NCBI RefSeq assembly: GCF_008764295.1
Contig: NZ_VTQX01000032.1
Location: forward strand, 1 to 49,331
DNA: 49,331 bases
Direction of reading: 5' to 3'
Source of the DNA: Bacillus methanolicus
GTDB lineage: Bacteria > Bacillota > Bacilli > Bacillales > Cytobacillaceae
Shown piece after piece: positions 1 to 7,586 of the stretch. The notes under the pieces are model-generated. The model ran no database searches. It was given only the letters and a program-made list of their open reading frames with translations, and was not told the origin of the DNA. The position numbers were made by a program, and so were the translations under genes. The number at the start of each line of letters is the position of its first letter. Within the stretch, counting starts at the first letter, position 1.

Positions 1-60
1 GTTACAGGTTTACCCGGTTATATTAGGGCTTACCTGCCTGATTTGGTCTGCGAAAGTTGA
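1..60 (+). CDS. 3' end of an upstream gene, cut by the window edge
   Basis: An open frame enters from the left edge and stops at TGA 58-60. The stop overlaps the TTG start of the sensor kinase gene by four bases (TTGA), a typical translational-coupling arrangement. In two-component operons the gene just before the kinase is usually the response regulator, as with ykoG before ykoH in B. subtilis. The 19 visible residues do not clearly match the usual regulator C-terminus, so the identity is inferred from position only. Confidence 0.4.
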   Translation, partial: VTGLPGYIRAYLPDLVCES

Positions 61-1400
61 GTAATTTATATTCGACGGTAGTGTTTATTATTTTATTGAT
101 TTTACTGAATGGAGCGATTTATTATTCCTTTAGTCAGATGATGTACAAGAGTGAACTGGAAAGGACAATAGCCCAAGCAACTCGTGCTGCCGATGGGATA
201 GGCCAAATCGAGGGAGAGGTCCCTCATCAGGAAGTTTTGCGGGCTTACATGCCGATTAATGGAATGCTGCAAATTGTCAATAACGATGGGAGCCCTGGAA
301 CAGCGGTCGTTGATCCAAATCATCAATATTTACATAAAGTGAATGTACAGTATTATGACAAACAAGTACAAGAAATTACTTCTTACGATCGGGTGACGCA
401 TACTTTTGCCTCGCTTCCGATTGTTTGGCGAAATGGGGAGGTAGCAAATCTTCAAATAACGGTAAGTTTACAGCAAACTGATGAAATCCTTTCCACCTTG
501 CGAATAGTCCAAATTATTGTAACTTTATTGGCGATAATTCCAGTTCTTCTTTCCTCTAGATTTCTAAGCAACCTGATTACTCGTCCGATTACTTCAATGA
601 TTCAGACGATGAGAGAGATTCGGGAAAGTGGGCAATTTAGACGAATTGCGAAGTCGAAGGAATCAAAGGATGAGCTTAGTCAAATGGCTGAGACATTCAA
701 TGAGATGATCGATCTACTAGAACTGAATTATGAGAAACAAGGACAATTTATTTCAAATGCCTCTCATGAGTTAAATACTCCGTTAACGGTCATTGAGTCT
801 TATGCTTCACTGTTGAAAAGAAGAGGGCAAGAACAGCCTGAGTTATTTGCAGAGTCCATTCAAGCTATTCATTCTGAAGCAATTCGAATGAAAAGCTTAA
901 CAGAGCAGTTGTTGAATTTGGCAAGAAATGATAAACCTTTGAGAATCGAACTTGAGGAGATTGCTCTTGCTGATGTGGTCGCTGAAATGGTCCGCACGAT
1001 TGAAAAATCCTATCAGCGAAAAATTGAATTGGAAGTTGAGGGTGAAGTAACGGTTCAGACCGATTTGCAAAAGTTTAAACAATTATTCTATATCTTCCTT
1101 GATAATGCGAGGAAGTACAGTGAGGATACGATCAAGGTGCGAATTAAGACGTTGCAGCGCGAAGGTGTCGTGGAAATAATTGATTATGGAATAGGCATCC
1201 CTGCGCCAGAGTTGGAAAAAGTGTTTGACCGATTTTACCGAGTGGATAAGGCAAGAACGCGAAAAACAGGTGGATTCGGCCTTGGGTTATCATTAGCAAC
1301 AGATCTTGCTGAGGCAATGGGAGCAAAGATTAGCTTAGAGAGTGTGGAAGGTTTAGGTACAACCGCCAAAATCATACTTCCACTTGCTTCTTCTCATTAA
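57..1400 (+). CDS. Sensor histidine kinase (HAMP, HisKA, HATPase), YkoH-like
   Basis: Membrane histidine kinase of a two-component system. A first membrane segment (about residues 7-27), an extracytoplasmic loop of about 120 residues, a second membrane segment (about 150-172), a HAMP linker (about 172-225), the dimerisation helix with phospho-acceptor His237 in SHELNTP, and an ATPase domain with N box (FLDNARKYSED), G1 (DYGIGIP) and G2 (GGFGLGLSLA) are visible. All catalytic motifs are intact. The start is taken as TTG 57 because the frame is closed by TGA at 39-41 and the TTG overlaps the upstream stop. The following two genes encode PepSY proteins, the arrangement of ykoGHIJ in B. subtilis, so the kinase probably senses an envelope condition and controls them. 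The stimulus is unknown. Confidence 0.9.
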   Translation: MSNLYSTVVFIILLILLNGAIYYSFSQMMYKSELERTIAQATRAADGIGQIEGEVPHQEVLRAYMPINGMLQIVNNDGSPGTAVVDPNHQYLHKVNVQYYDKQVQEITSYDRVTHTFASLPIVWRNGEVANLQITVSLQQTDEILSTLRIVQIIVTLLAIIPVLLSSRFLSNLITRPITSMIQTMREIRESGQFRRIAKSKESKDELSQMAETFNEMIDLLELNYEKQGQFISNASHELNTPLTVIESYASLLKRRGQEQPELFAESIQAIHSEAIRMKSLTEQLLNLARNDKPLRIELEEIALADVVAEMVRTIEKSYQRKIELEVEGEVTVQTDLQKFKQLFYIFLDNARKYSEDTIKVRIKTLQREGVVEIIDYGIGIPAPELEKVFDRFYRVDKARTRKTGGFGLGLSLATDLAEAMGAKISLESVEGLGTTAKIILPLASSH

Positions 1401-1424
1401 ATTCTCATCTTCATTATGTATAAT
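1391..1424 (+). promoter_or_regulatory. Promoter with direct-repeat operator for first PepSY gene
   Basis: TTCTCAT occurs at 1391-1397 and again at 1402-1408, exactly 11 bp apart, followed after 10 bp by TATAAT (1419-1424). The first copy overlaps the stop codon of the kinase gene. No good -35 box is present, which fits activation by an OmpR-type response regulator bound to the repeats. The same spacing recurs before the second PepSY gene. Confidence 0.65.
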
Positions 1425-1446
1425 TTTTTTACAGGAAGGAAATGAG

Positions 1447-2025
1447 GTGAAATGGTTGGAATCATTTAATTGGAAGAAAATGAGCGTCGGCTTTGTCGTT
1501 ATTTTTGCTGTCGTGATGTTGACTTGGCTACTGTTAAGGTTAATGGCTTCTGAACAAACGGTTTCGGCTGAGGAGGCAAAGAATAAAGTTCAAGAACTAT
1601 ATAAAGGGAAGATCGTCAATATTGAAGAAACAGCGGAAGTATATCAGATTACAATAAAACTAGATACCGGGGAATATGAGGTAGAAATTGCCCGCGATAC
1701 TGGCGATATTGGAAAATTGAATAGAGTTAGCAAGACGGTTGCTAATACTCCAGAGGAACAAAGTCGAGAAGGCGGAGGGGAAGTGGTGCCCCCTGATTCA
1801 CCTTCTGAAGGACAAAAAGAACAACCAACCAATCATATTAGTAAAGAAGAGGCTATCTCAATTGCTCTTAGCCAAGTGAAGGGTGAGATAGACGATGTGG
1901 ATATCGAGCAATCAAATGGTTTGATCTATTATCTCGTAGAAATAGAAGCAAATGATGAGAAGGAAGCGACAGTACAAATTAATGCAATTTCCGGTGAAGT
2001 AATGTCGATTACATGGGATGACTAA
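1447..2025 (+). CDS. Membrane-anchored protein with two PepSY domains
   Basis: About 192 residues. One N-terminal membrane segment (about residues 15-35, rich in V, F, L) anchors a secreted region with two PepSY-type domains, roughly residues 40-95 and 130-190, each with a helix of the type EEAKNKVQELY or EEAISIALSQV followed by beta strands. A hydrophilic P/S/E-rich linker joins them. GTG 1447 is chosen as start because AGGAAGGA (1433-1440) lies six bases upstream; longer in-frame starts would run into the kinase gene. PepSY domains are thought to inhibit or chaperone extracytoplasmic enzymes; no substrate can be named. It has its own promoter with the TTCTCAT operator and a terminator at its stop codon, so it is probably a target of the adjacent two-component system. 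Confidence 0.85.
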   Translation: MKWLESFNWKKMSVGFVVIFAVVMLTWLLLRLMASEQTVSAEEAKNKVQELYKGKIVNIEETAEVYQITIKLDTGEYEVEIARDTGDIGKLNRVSKTVANTPEEQSREGGGEVVPPDSPSEGQKEQPTNHISKEEAISIALSQVKGEIDDVDIEQSNGLIYYLVEIEANDEKEATVQINAISGEVMSITWDD

Positions 2026-2046
2026 AAGTGAGGTCATCTCTTTTTT
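2015..2046 (+). terminator. Intrinsic terminator overlapping the PepSY stop codon
   Basis: An 8-bp stem with one G-U pair (2015-2022 with 2033-2040) is followed by TTTTTT (2041-2046). The left arm includes the last codons of the gene and ends just before its stop. Confidence 0.7.
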
Positions 2047-2173
2047 GTTAGGACGGAAAAACACCGTTTCGCTATGTGAAAGAGAGTGTTACTTAAATTC
2101 CTTTATTGGAAGTGCCACTTATCAAACAAGTGAAAGAATCGAAGTACGTCGACCGATAGATTTGATCATTGGC

Positions 2174-2240
2174 TATTCATCCTTTTCTCATCAAATTCTC
2201 ATTTTGCTATCCGTGAATTCTCATTTTGATTGTCTATATT
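2174..2240 (+). promoter_or_regulatory. Promoter with phased TTCTCAT repeats for second PepSY gene
   Basis: TTCTCAT lies at 2185-2191, 2196-2202 and 2218-2224, with a degenerate copy (TATTCAT) at 2174-2180, all in an 11-bp phase; the 2207 position is degenerate. TATATT (2235-2240) follows the last copy after 10 bp, the same geometry as at 1391-1424. This suggests a shared activator, most simply the cognate response regulator of the kinase at 57-1400. Confidence 0.65.
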
Positions 2241-2269
2241 GTAGATATATCAAATAAGGAGGAAACAAT

Positions 2270-2839
2270 ATGAAGAAGAAAATAATTATTTTTGGTGTGG
2301 CTGGTTTGTTGTTATTAGGTGGTTCAGTAGGTGTAAGTGCAGTCTCTGAGCAACAGAGCAATGAAAAATTACAGTCAAATGCAAATCTGCTTTCTATTGA
2401 TAAAGTGAAGGAAATTGCTGCTGCAGAGGTAGACGGTGTAATTGAAAGTGTGGAGTTAGACAAGAAGCAAGGTCGTTTAACATATGAAGTCGAGTTTGAT
2501 GGAGGATATGGGGAAGACGATGATATTGAAGTATATGTAGATGCGTATTCAGGCGAAGTACTAAAAGTGAAGTATGATGACGATAGAATCGTTACCCCAA
2601 CTCCGAAAAGCACGAAAACGGAATCTGTCCATACAAAAACAACTAACGGAAAAAGACTAACGAAAGAAGAAGCGATTGCAATCGCAACAAAGGATACTCC
2701 AGGTAAAGTAGTCGATGTTGAATATGACGACGGTGAATATGAAATCGAAATCCACACGGATACACATGAAGTGGACTTTGAAATTGATGCGAGAACGGGC
2801 GTAATTTTGGAAAAAGATATTGATAGACTTGATGATTGA
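2270..2839 (+). CDS. Secreted protein with two PepSY domains
   Basis: 189 residues with an N-terminal signal peptide (MKKK, then a hydrophobic stretch, cleavage expected near ...GVSAVS) and two PepSY domains, about residues 40-105 and 125-188. The second contains KEEAIAIATKDTPGKVVDVE and ends with a run of acidic residues. The sequence is strongly acidic after the signal, as usual for exported PepSY proteins. ATG 2270 is preceded by AAGGAGG. It is monocistronic, between its own operator-bearing promoter and the terminator at 2871-2912. It is a paralogue in architecture of the preceding gene and corresponds in position to ykoJ of B. subtilis. Molecular function unknown; probably an envelope stress or protease-modulating protein. 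Confidence 0.85.
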   Translation: MKKKIIIFGVAGLLLLGGSVGVSAVSEQQSNEKLQSNANLLSIDKVKEIAAAEVDGVIESVELDKKQGRLTYEVEFDGGYGEDDDIEVYVDAYSGEVLKVKYDDDRIVTPTPKSTKTESVHTKTTNGKRLTKEEAIAIATKDTPGKVVDVEYDDGEYEIEIHTDTHEVDFEIDARTGVILEKDIDRLDD

Positions 2840-2870
2840 GCGTATTTAAAAATGATGAGCAAACCGGTAG

Positions 2871-2912
2871 ACTCCAAAAAGTAGTTGACATGCTACTTTT
2901 TGGAGTTTTTTA
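2871..2912 (+). terminator. Strong intrinsic terminator after second PepSY gene
   Basis: A perfect 14-bp stem (2871-2884 with 2893-2906), 8-base loop and a run of T to 2911. Ends the PepSY transcript before the aldo/keto reductase gene. Confidence 0.85.
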
Positions 2913-3004
2913 TTTGAACGGATTTTATTCCTCAAGACAACTGCTGTGATTATTTCAGAGTAGTATGATATTTTTAAAGTAATCGAAGGAAGGAAGTGTT
3001 GAAA

Positions 3005-3847
3005 ATGAGCAGTCGAATTCCAGAAATAACGCTTAATGATGGTTTGAAAATACCGGTGGTAGGTCTAGGTACATACAGTCTTAAGGGGAGTAAAGGTGCC
3101 GCTTCAATTCAAAGTGCGATTGAAAAGGGGTATCGACTTCTTGATTCAGCTTATAATTATGAAAATGAAGGAACAGTGGGAGAAGCAGTTAGACGTTGTT
3201 CTATTCCAAGATCAGAGCTAAAAATCACCTCTAAATTACCTGGTCGCTATCATGAATATGAAAAGGCAGTCAGCGCTATTCAAGAATCATTATATCGAGC
3301 CCAATTAGATTACTATGATTTATATCTTATTCATTGGCCTAATCCTAGTAAAGATCAATACGTAGAGGCGTGGCAGGCGCTAATAGATGCAAAAAAATGG
3401 GGCTTAATCCGTTCAATTGGGGTATGTAATTTTCTTCCTGAGCATATTGAACGATTGGAAAAAGAAACAGGTGTAAAGCCTAGCATAAATCAAATAGAAC
3501 TACATCCGTTTTTTAATCAAGCTGAGCAACGAAAATATCATGAGGAAAAAAACATCGCAACCCAGTCTTGGAGTCCTTTTACAAGAGGACTGAAGGATTT
3601 AAAAATTGATACACTTCAAGAGATAGCCGCTCGTTATAACAAGTCAATTCCTCAAGTCGTGTTGCGTTGGCATTATCAACTTGGAGCCATTTCAATACCG
3701 AAATCAGCATCCCCAACAAGGCAGCTCGAAAATATTTCTATTTTTGACTTTGACCTTAATGAAGAAGAAATGGTGAGTATTTCAGCATTATCGCAGCCAG
3801 ATGGTAGAATTGCCAATCAAGACCCTGCAGTATACGAGGAATTTTAA
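3005..3847 (+). CDS. Aldo/keto reductase
   Basis: About 280 residues, normal length for a prokaryotic AKR5-type NADPH-dependent aldehyde/ketone reductase (relatives YtbE and YvgN in B. subtilis). The catalytic tetrad is visible: Asp47 and Tyr52 in DSAYNYENE, Lys77 in ITSKLPG and His110 in YLIHWPNP. The phosphate-binding IPKSA motif near the C-terminus supports NADPH use. ATG 3005 is used; GTG 2996 and TTG 2999 are also in frame, and TTG 2999 would have better spacing to GGAAGGAAG, so the start is uncertain by two to three residues. The GNAT gene follows closely and may be co-transcribed. Physiological substrate unknown. Confidence 0.9.
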   Translation: MSSRIPEITLNDGLKIPVVGLGTYSLKGSKGAASIQSAIEKGYRLLDSAYNYENEGTVGEAVRRCSIPRSELKITSKLPGRYHEYEKAVSAIQESLYRAQLDYYDLYLIHWPNPSKDQYVEAWQALIDAKKWGLIRSIGVCNFLPEHIERLEKETGVKPSINQIELHPFFNQAEQRKYHEEKNIATQSWSPFTRGLKDLKIDTLQEIAARYNKSIPQVVLRWHYQLGAISIPKSASPTRQLENISIFDFDLNEEEMVSISALSQPDGRIANQDPAVYEEF

Positions 3848-3900
3848 GGGCTAAGAGCAATTTGGCTAAAATTAAATGGACAGTTAAGGGAGGTTTTTGG

Positions 3901-4434
3901 TTGGAATTTAAAACCGAGAGACTATTCATAAGGTTGTTTAACCGTAATGATTTAAACGATGTCTTTGCCATTTACAATAACGATGAAACATGTAGATTCC
4001 TTTTGCATGAGAAGTGGACAGTTGAAAATATGGAGGAAGAATTTAATAAAAAACTGAACAATAGGGCCCTTGCAAAAGAATCCAGTTTAAGCTTGGCAGT
4101 TGTTTGCCATGAAAAGGTTATCGGTGATTTATCCGTATGGTATACAGGGATGAAGGAGACAGTTGAAATAGGATATAGCTTTGCCGGTACAGCATCAGGA
4201 AAAGGCTATGCCACTGAAGCGGTGCGTGGTTTAGTTGAAAGATTGTTTACTGAATTTAAAGTGCATCGTATCCAAGCCAATCTTGATGCAAGAAATAAAG
4301 CATCACAACTGTTGTGTGAACGTATAGGCATGCGCAAAGAGGCTCATTTTATTGAGGATTTTTGGAATAAAGGTGAGTGGACGGACAGTATTGTATACGG
4401 GATGTTGCGCTCAGATTTAAATTCACAAGCTTAA
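3901..4434 (+). CDS. GNAT acetyltransferase, RimJ/RimL type
   Basis: 177 residues. The N-terminus FKTERLFIRLFNRNDLNDV is characteristic of RimJ/RimL-type N-acetyltransferases. Acetyl-CoA binding is indicated by GYATEAVRGLVERLF after a GYSF strand (about residues 100-120), and the family pattern of Asn before ASQLLCERIGM is present in LDARNKASQ. Such enzymes acetylate ribosomal protein N-termini or small molecules; the substrate cannot be deduced. TTG 3901 is chosen because AAGGGAGG lies six bases upstream and the domain begins immediately after it. It lies 53 bp downstream of the aldo/keto reductase gene. Confidence 0.85.
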   Translation: MEFKTERLFIRLFNRNDLNDVFAIYNNDETCRFLLHEKWTVENMEEEFNKKLNNRALAKESSLSLAVVCHEKVIGDLSVWYTGMKETVEIGYSFAGTASGKGYATEAVRGLVERLFTEFKVHRIQANLDARNKASQLLCERIGMRKEAHFIEDFWNKGEWTDSIVYGMLRSDLNSQA

Positions 4435-4788
4435 GGTAAGGAGCCGTTGATTTCCATAAAATCAGCGGCTTCTAAGCTGATGAGAAAATCTTTCATCCAT
4501 TATAATGAACTCATGAATCCAGCTTCAGCCTTGCCTGTCATGTTAACTTTGGCAGTTATTCCTTATAAAGCTTGCCCGGATTGCTTAATTTTCTATGTTT
4601 TGCAATGACTGCTTTTCCAACCACTGGCCAATTCCAAGGAAGAAATTTTCTACTAAAAAGTTGGCGCGATCAATATGAGAGTTTATTTTTTGAAGTGACT
4701 GCTCATTTGCATTACCGCGTTTCCGATGCGATCTGTCTAAAAGCAACTGAAAAAGAAAAATTTGAGAATGAAGCGCAGCACTAAGTTG

Positions 4789-4867
4789 ACCCTAAAACCC
4801 CAGTTGTGGACTGCCTCCCCATTGTTAGATGATGACTAACAATGGGGAGGCAGTCCACTTTTAGGGT
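4789..4867. repeat. Very long hairpin, 23-bp perfect stem with outer 9-bp stem
   Basis: 4806-4828 is perfectly complementary to 4836-4858 (23 bp, 7-base loop). Outside it, ACCCTAAAA (4789-4797) pairs with TTTTAGGGT (4859-4867), leaving an 8-base bulge on the left arm only. It could act as a bidirectional terminator, a structured RNA, or a small palindromic mobile element. No gene within 300 bp on either side clearly needs it. Confidence 0.6.
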
Positions 4868-4938
4868 ATTTTGCTTGCAGTTCACTAATTGATAAAAAAC
4901 GCGAATAAGCAGAACAGCATGTGTGCGAAAAGGGGGTT

Positions 4939-5042
4939 CATGAGGACAAAGAAAGCAGGAAAAAAGCAAATCCTGTCCTCATAGGAGGTTCATGAGACGA
5001 AAACTTTGAGTAAAATGCAAGGCATGTCCGCCTAAAAGGTTT
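4939..5042 (+). repeat. Two tandem 52-bp intergenic repeat units
   Basis: Units start at 4939 (CATGAGGACA) and 4991 (CATGAGACGA), each 52 bp. Each has a TGTCC element about 35 bases in; in the first unit ATGAGGACA and TGTCCTCAT are perfect inverted repeats. The same unit with the same 52-bp period occurs at 38627-38696. A dispersed, non-coding repeat family is inferred. Confidence 0.6.
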
Positions 5043-5067
5043 AGGAGGAAAATTCTGAAATCATTGG

Positions 5068-5129
5068 TTGACAAACGCTTACATTTAATTTACGATAAGG
5101 TTACTAAACCGATTTAGTAAACCGATTTA
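5068..5129 (+). promoter_or_regulatory. Promoter of sugar operon with tandem LacI-type operators
   Basis: TTGACA (5068-5073), 17-bp spacer and TACGAT (5091-5096) form the promoter. Directly downstream, TAAACCGATTTA occurs twice, at 5105-5116 and 5118-5129, and 5101-5120 forms an almost perfect palindrome (arms TTACTAAA and TTTAGTAA). This is a LacI-family operator placed to block initiation. A cre-like element overlaps the -35 region: the opposite strand of 5069-5083 reads TGTAAGCGTTTGTCA, matching the left half of the CcpA site but one base too long. The LacI regulator at 9964-10974 is the likely binder, since the same sequence precedes hxlA. Confidence 0.75.
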
Positions 5130-5201
5130 TCGAAAAGAAAGGAGCGAAAAAACTATTTTCGATGACGTGCACAAAAGTATTATAGAATGGAGCGATTTAG
5201 T

Positions 5202-6152
5202 TTGACGAATTTGGATGTAACCACATTTGGTGAAGCAATGGCGATGTTTATTGCAGAAGAGCCAGGACCACTACATGAAGTTTCTCGTTATTATAGAGAG
5301 CTTGCCGGAGCAGAAATTAATGTGGCAATTGGTCTAGCACGTCTTGGATTAAAGAGCGGCTGGGCAAGTAAAGTGGGGAGTGATTCATTTGGAAAGTTTG
5401 TTATGGAGCGTCTTAAAAATGAAAACGTTGACATTAGTTGTGTTGTAATAGATGAAAAATATCCCACTGGCTTCCAAATAAAATCAAAAGCTCTTGTTGG
5501 CGATCCAGAAGTACAGTATTTCAGAAAAGGTTCCGCTGCTAGTTATATGAGAAAGGAAGAGTTTAAAGAAAGCTTCTTTTTAAAATCAAGTCATGTCCAT
5601 TTAACAGGGATTCCGTTAGCAATTTCAGAATATGCTAAAGAATTTGCTAGTTTTATCGTTCGTAGTGTATTAAAGAAAAGGATTCCCATCTCCTTTGACC
5701 CCAATTTGCGTCCTGCACTTTGGAAATCAGAACAAGAAATGATTAGTGTTGTAAATGATTTTGCATTTAAATCCAATTATGTTCTTCCGGGACTACAGGA
5801 GGGCAGAATATTAACTGGTTATGAAGACCCAAGAGATATTGCCTCTTTCTATTTGGATAAAGGGGTAGAGGCGGTTATCGTTAAACTGGGTGAGAAAGGA
5901 ACATTTTATAAGACTAGTCATGAGGAAGGTCAAGTGGATTCTTTTCCTGTAGAAAGGGTAGTTGACACAGTTGGGGCAGGCGATGGATTTTCCGTTGGAT
6001 TTATTAGCGCATTATTCGAAAATTTATCAATCTATGAGTCTGTGAGGAGAGGGAATGCTATTGGAGCATTAGCGGTCCAATCGTATGGAGACTATAATGG
6101 TTACCCAACAAAACAGCAATTAGATGATTTTATGGCAATGTATACGAGTTAA
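5202..6152 (+). CDS. kdgK: PfkB-family sugar kinase, 2-dehydro-3-deoxygluconokinase type
   Basis: About 316 residues, normal for PfkB ribokinase-type enzymes. The N-terminus TFGEAMAMFIAEEPGPL and the segment YFRKGSAASYM are typical of 2-keto-3-deoxygluconate kinases, which make KDPG with ATP. The anion-hole and catalytic-base motif DTVGAGD (residues 255-261, base Asp261) is intact. TTG 5202 is chosen because GGAG lies nine bases upstream and family proteins begin just there; ATG 5187 has no ribosome binding site. It is the first gene of an operon with PTS and glycosidase-like genes. No KDPG aldolase lies in the locus, so the true substrate may be another sugar acid or a ketose; the specificity is an inference from family resemblance. 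Confidence 0.8.
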   Translation: MTNLDVTTFGEAMAMFIAEEPGPLHEVSRYYRELAGAEINVAIGLARLGLKSGWASKVGSDSFGKFVMERLKNENVDISCVVIDEKYPTGFQIKSKALVGDPEVQYFRKGSAASYMRKEEFKESFFLKSSHVHLTGIPLAISEYAKEFASFIVRSVLKKRIPISFDPNLRPALWKSEQEMISVVNDFAFKSNYVLPGLQEGRILTGYEDPRDIASFYLDKGVEAVIVKLGEKGTFYKTSHEEGQVDSFPVERVVDTVGAGDGFSVGFISALFENLSIYESVRRGNAIGALAVQSYGDYNGYPTKQQLDDFMAMYTS

Positions 6153-6198
6153 ACGGTTATTATGCACTAAATTAGAATAAAGAATGGGAGGGCTAGAG

Positions 6199-7554
6199 AT
6201 GAAAGAACAAGTGGTTGCTAATGAAATTATTAAATATATTGGTGGGAAAGAAAATGTCAAATCAGTTGAGCATTGCGCTACAAGATTAAGGCTTGTTTTG
6301 ATTGACAAAACAATTATTGATGAGAAAGCGATTGAGAATATTGATGGAGTAAAAGGGCAGTTTTTCTCTGCTGGTCAATTTCAAATTATTCTCGGTACAG
6401 GATTTGTCAATAAAGTGTATGATGCGTTTGTAAATGGTGATTCAAGCTTAGAGAATAACAATAAAGAAGAAGTTTATAAAAATATGAGTCTGTTGGCGAA
6501 AATTTCAAGAACACTTGGCGATGTATTTATCCCTATTATCCCAATACTAGTAGCAACTGGTTTATTTATGGGATTACGGGGATTTATTATGAATTTAGGG
6601 GTTGAATTTGATCCAACGTTATTAACATTTACCCAAGTATTAACGGATACGGCCTTTGCCTTTTTGCCTGCATTAGTCGGTTATTCAGTAATGAGGAAGT
6701 TTGGAGGCTCCCCCGTTATTGGAATTATCATTGGGTTAATGTTAGTAGCTCCGCAGCTTCCAAACGCCAACGCAGTTGCACAAGGGACAGCAGATCCGAT
6801 CTTATTATCAATTTTTGGTTTATCAATACCCGTGACAGGCTATCAAGGCTCGGTCCTACCAGCTTTAGTCATTGCTATCTTAGCAGCAAAAACAGAGAAA
6901 AGATTACGAAAAATTGTTCCAGATACATTAGATTTAATCATTACACCATTTTTAACCCTTTTAATTAGTATTGTTAGTGGATTGCTCATCATTGGACCAC
7001 TGATGCATGTAATAGAAGCTTTTATTCTTGATTCTTTCAAAGTGTTACTAACATTTCCGTTAGGTATTGGTGGAGCCATTATTGGTGCCCTTCAACAAGT
7101 AATTGTTATTACTGGTGTTCATCATATTTTTAAAGCATTAGAAATCGAGTTATTAGCAAAAACAGGTGCGAACGCATTTAACGCACTCGTCTCAGGAGCA
7201 ATTGCGGCTCAAGCAGGGGCAGCGTTGGCAGTCGTTTTAAAAACGAAGGATAAGAAGAAAAAATCCTTATATATGTCTGCAACCATCCCGGCATTTTTAG
7301 GAATTACTGAACCGGCGATCTTCGGTATTAATTTAAGACTTATTAAGCCATTTGTATTTGGCTGTATTGGTGGAGGAATTGCTGGAATCTTCTCTTCAAT
7401 CGTTGGTTTAAAAGCAACGGGAATGGCGATAACAGTTATCCCTGGAATGTTATTGTATCTAAATGGGCAGTTGCTCACGTATTTTATCGCATTGTTGATT
7501 GGTTTGGGTGTTGCTTTTACTTTGACATATTTTTTCTATAGATCTGAAGAATAA
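6199..7554 (+). CDS. PTS system EIIBC component, sucrose/glucoside-like
   Basis: 451 residues. An N-terminal EIIB domain carries the phosphorylated Cys26 in the motif VEHCATRLR, followed by a linker (about 85-100) and a membrane EIIC domain with about ten hydrophobic segments. The sequence GITEPAIFGINLRL, which forms part of the sugar site in the glucose/sucrose superfamily, is present. There is no fused EIIA domain; a separate EIIA is encoded two genes downstream. ATG 6199 is chosen over ATG 6184 because GGGAGGG lies between them, six bases before 6199. The protein imports and phosphorylates a sugar, most likely a glycoside or disaccharide given the neighbouring glycosidase-like gene. The substrate is unknown. 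Confidence 0.88.
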   Translation: MKEQVVANEIIKYIGGKENVKSVEHCATRLRLVLIDKTIIDEKAIENIDGVKGQFFSAGQFQIILGTGFVNKVYDAFVNGDSSLENNNKEEVYKNMSLLAKISRTLGDVFIPIIPILVATGLFMGLRGFIMNLGVEFDPTLLTFTQVLTDTAFAFLPALVGYSVMRKFGGSPVIGIIIGLMLVAPQLPNANAVAQGTADPILLSIFGLSIPVTGYQGSVLPALVIAILAAKTEKRLRKIVPDTLDLIITPFLTLLISIVSGLLIIGPLMHVIEAFILDSFKVLLTFPLGIGGAIIGALQQVIVITGVHHIFKALEIELLAKTGANAFNALVSGAIAAQAGAALAVVLKTKDKKKKSLYMSATIPAFLGITEPAIFGINLRLIKPFVFGCIGGGIAGIFSSIVGLKATGMAITVIPGMLLYLNGQLLTYFIALLIGLGVAFTLTYFFYRSEE

Positions 7555-7586
7555 TCATCCAATTATTTGCCGGGAGGGAGAACATA

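Larger units (their letters stand above)
4435..5067. other. Long non-coding interval with hairpins and repeats
   Basis: No convincing gene. A weak hairpin (4442-4453 with 4459-4470, no good T run) may end the GNAT transcript. Short frames at 4480-4608 (42 codons) and 4572-4784 (70 codons) lack ribosome binding sites and recognisable motifs; they may be remnants. The rest holds the long hairpin at 4789-4867 and the 52-bp repeat at 4939-5042, listed separately. Confidence 0.5.

Noticed and set aside
2018..2257. 79-codon frame after the first PepSY gene
   Set aside because: It begins inside the terminator and runs through the TTCTCAT operator; no ribosome binding site.
2221..2877. 218-codon frame antisense to the second PepSY gene
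   Set aside because: Ser/Thr-rich translation is the shadow of the acidic PepSY coding strand; it has no ribosome binding site and spans the operator and terminator.
4572..4784. 70-codon frame in the long intergenic region
   Set aside because: No ribosome binding site, no recognised motif; kept only as a possible remnant in the region description.
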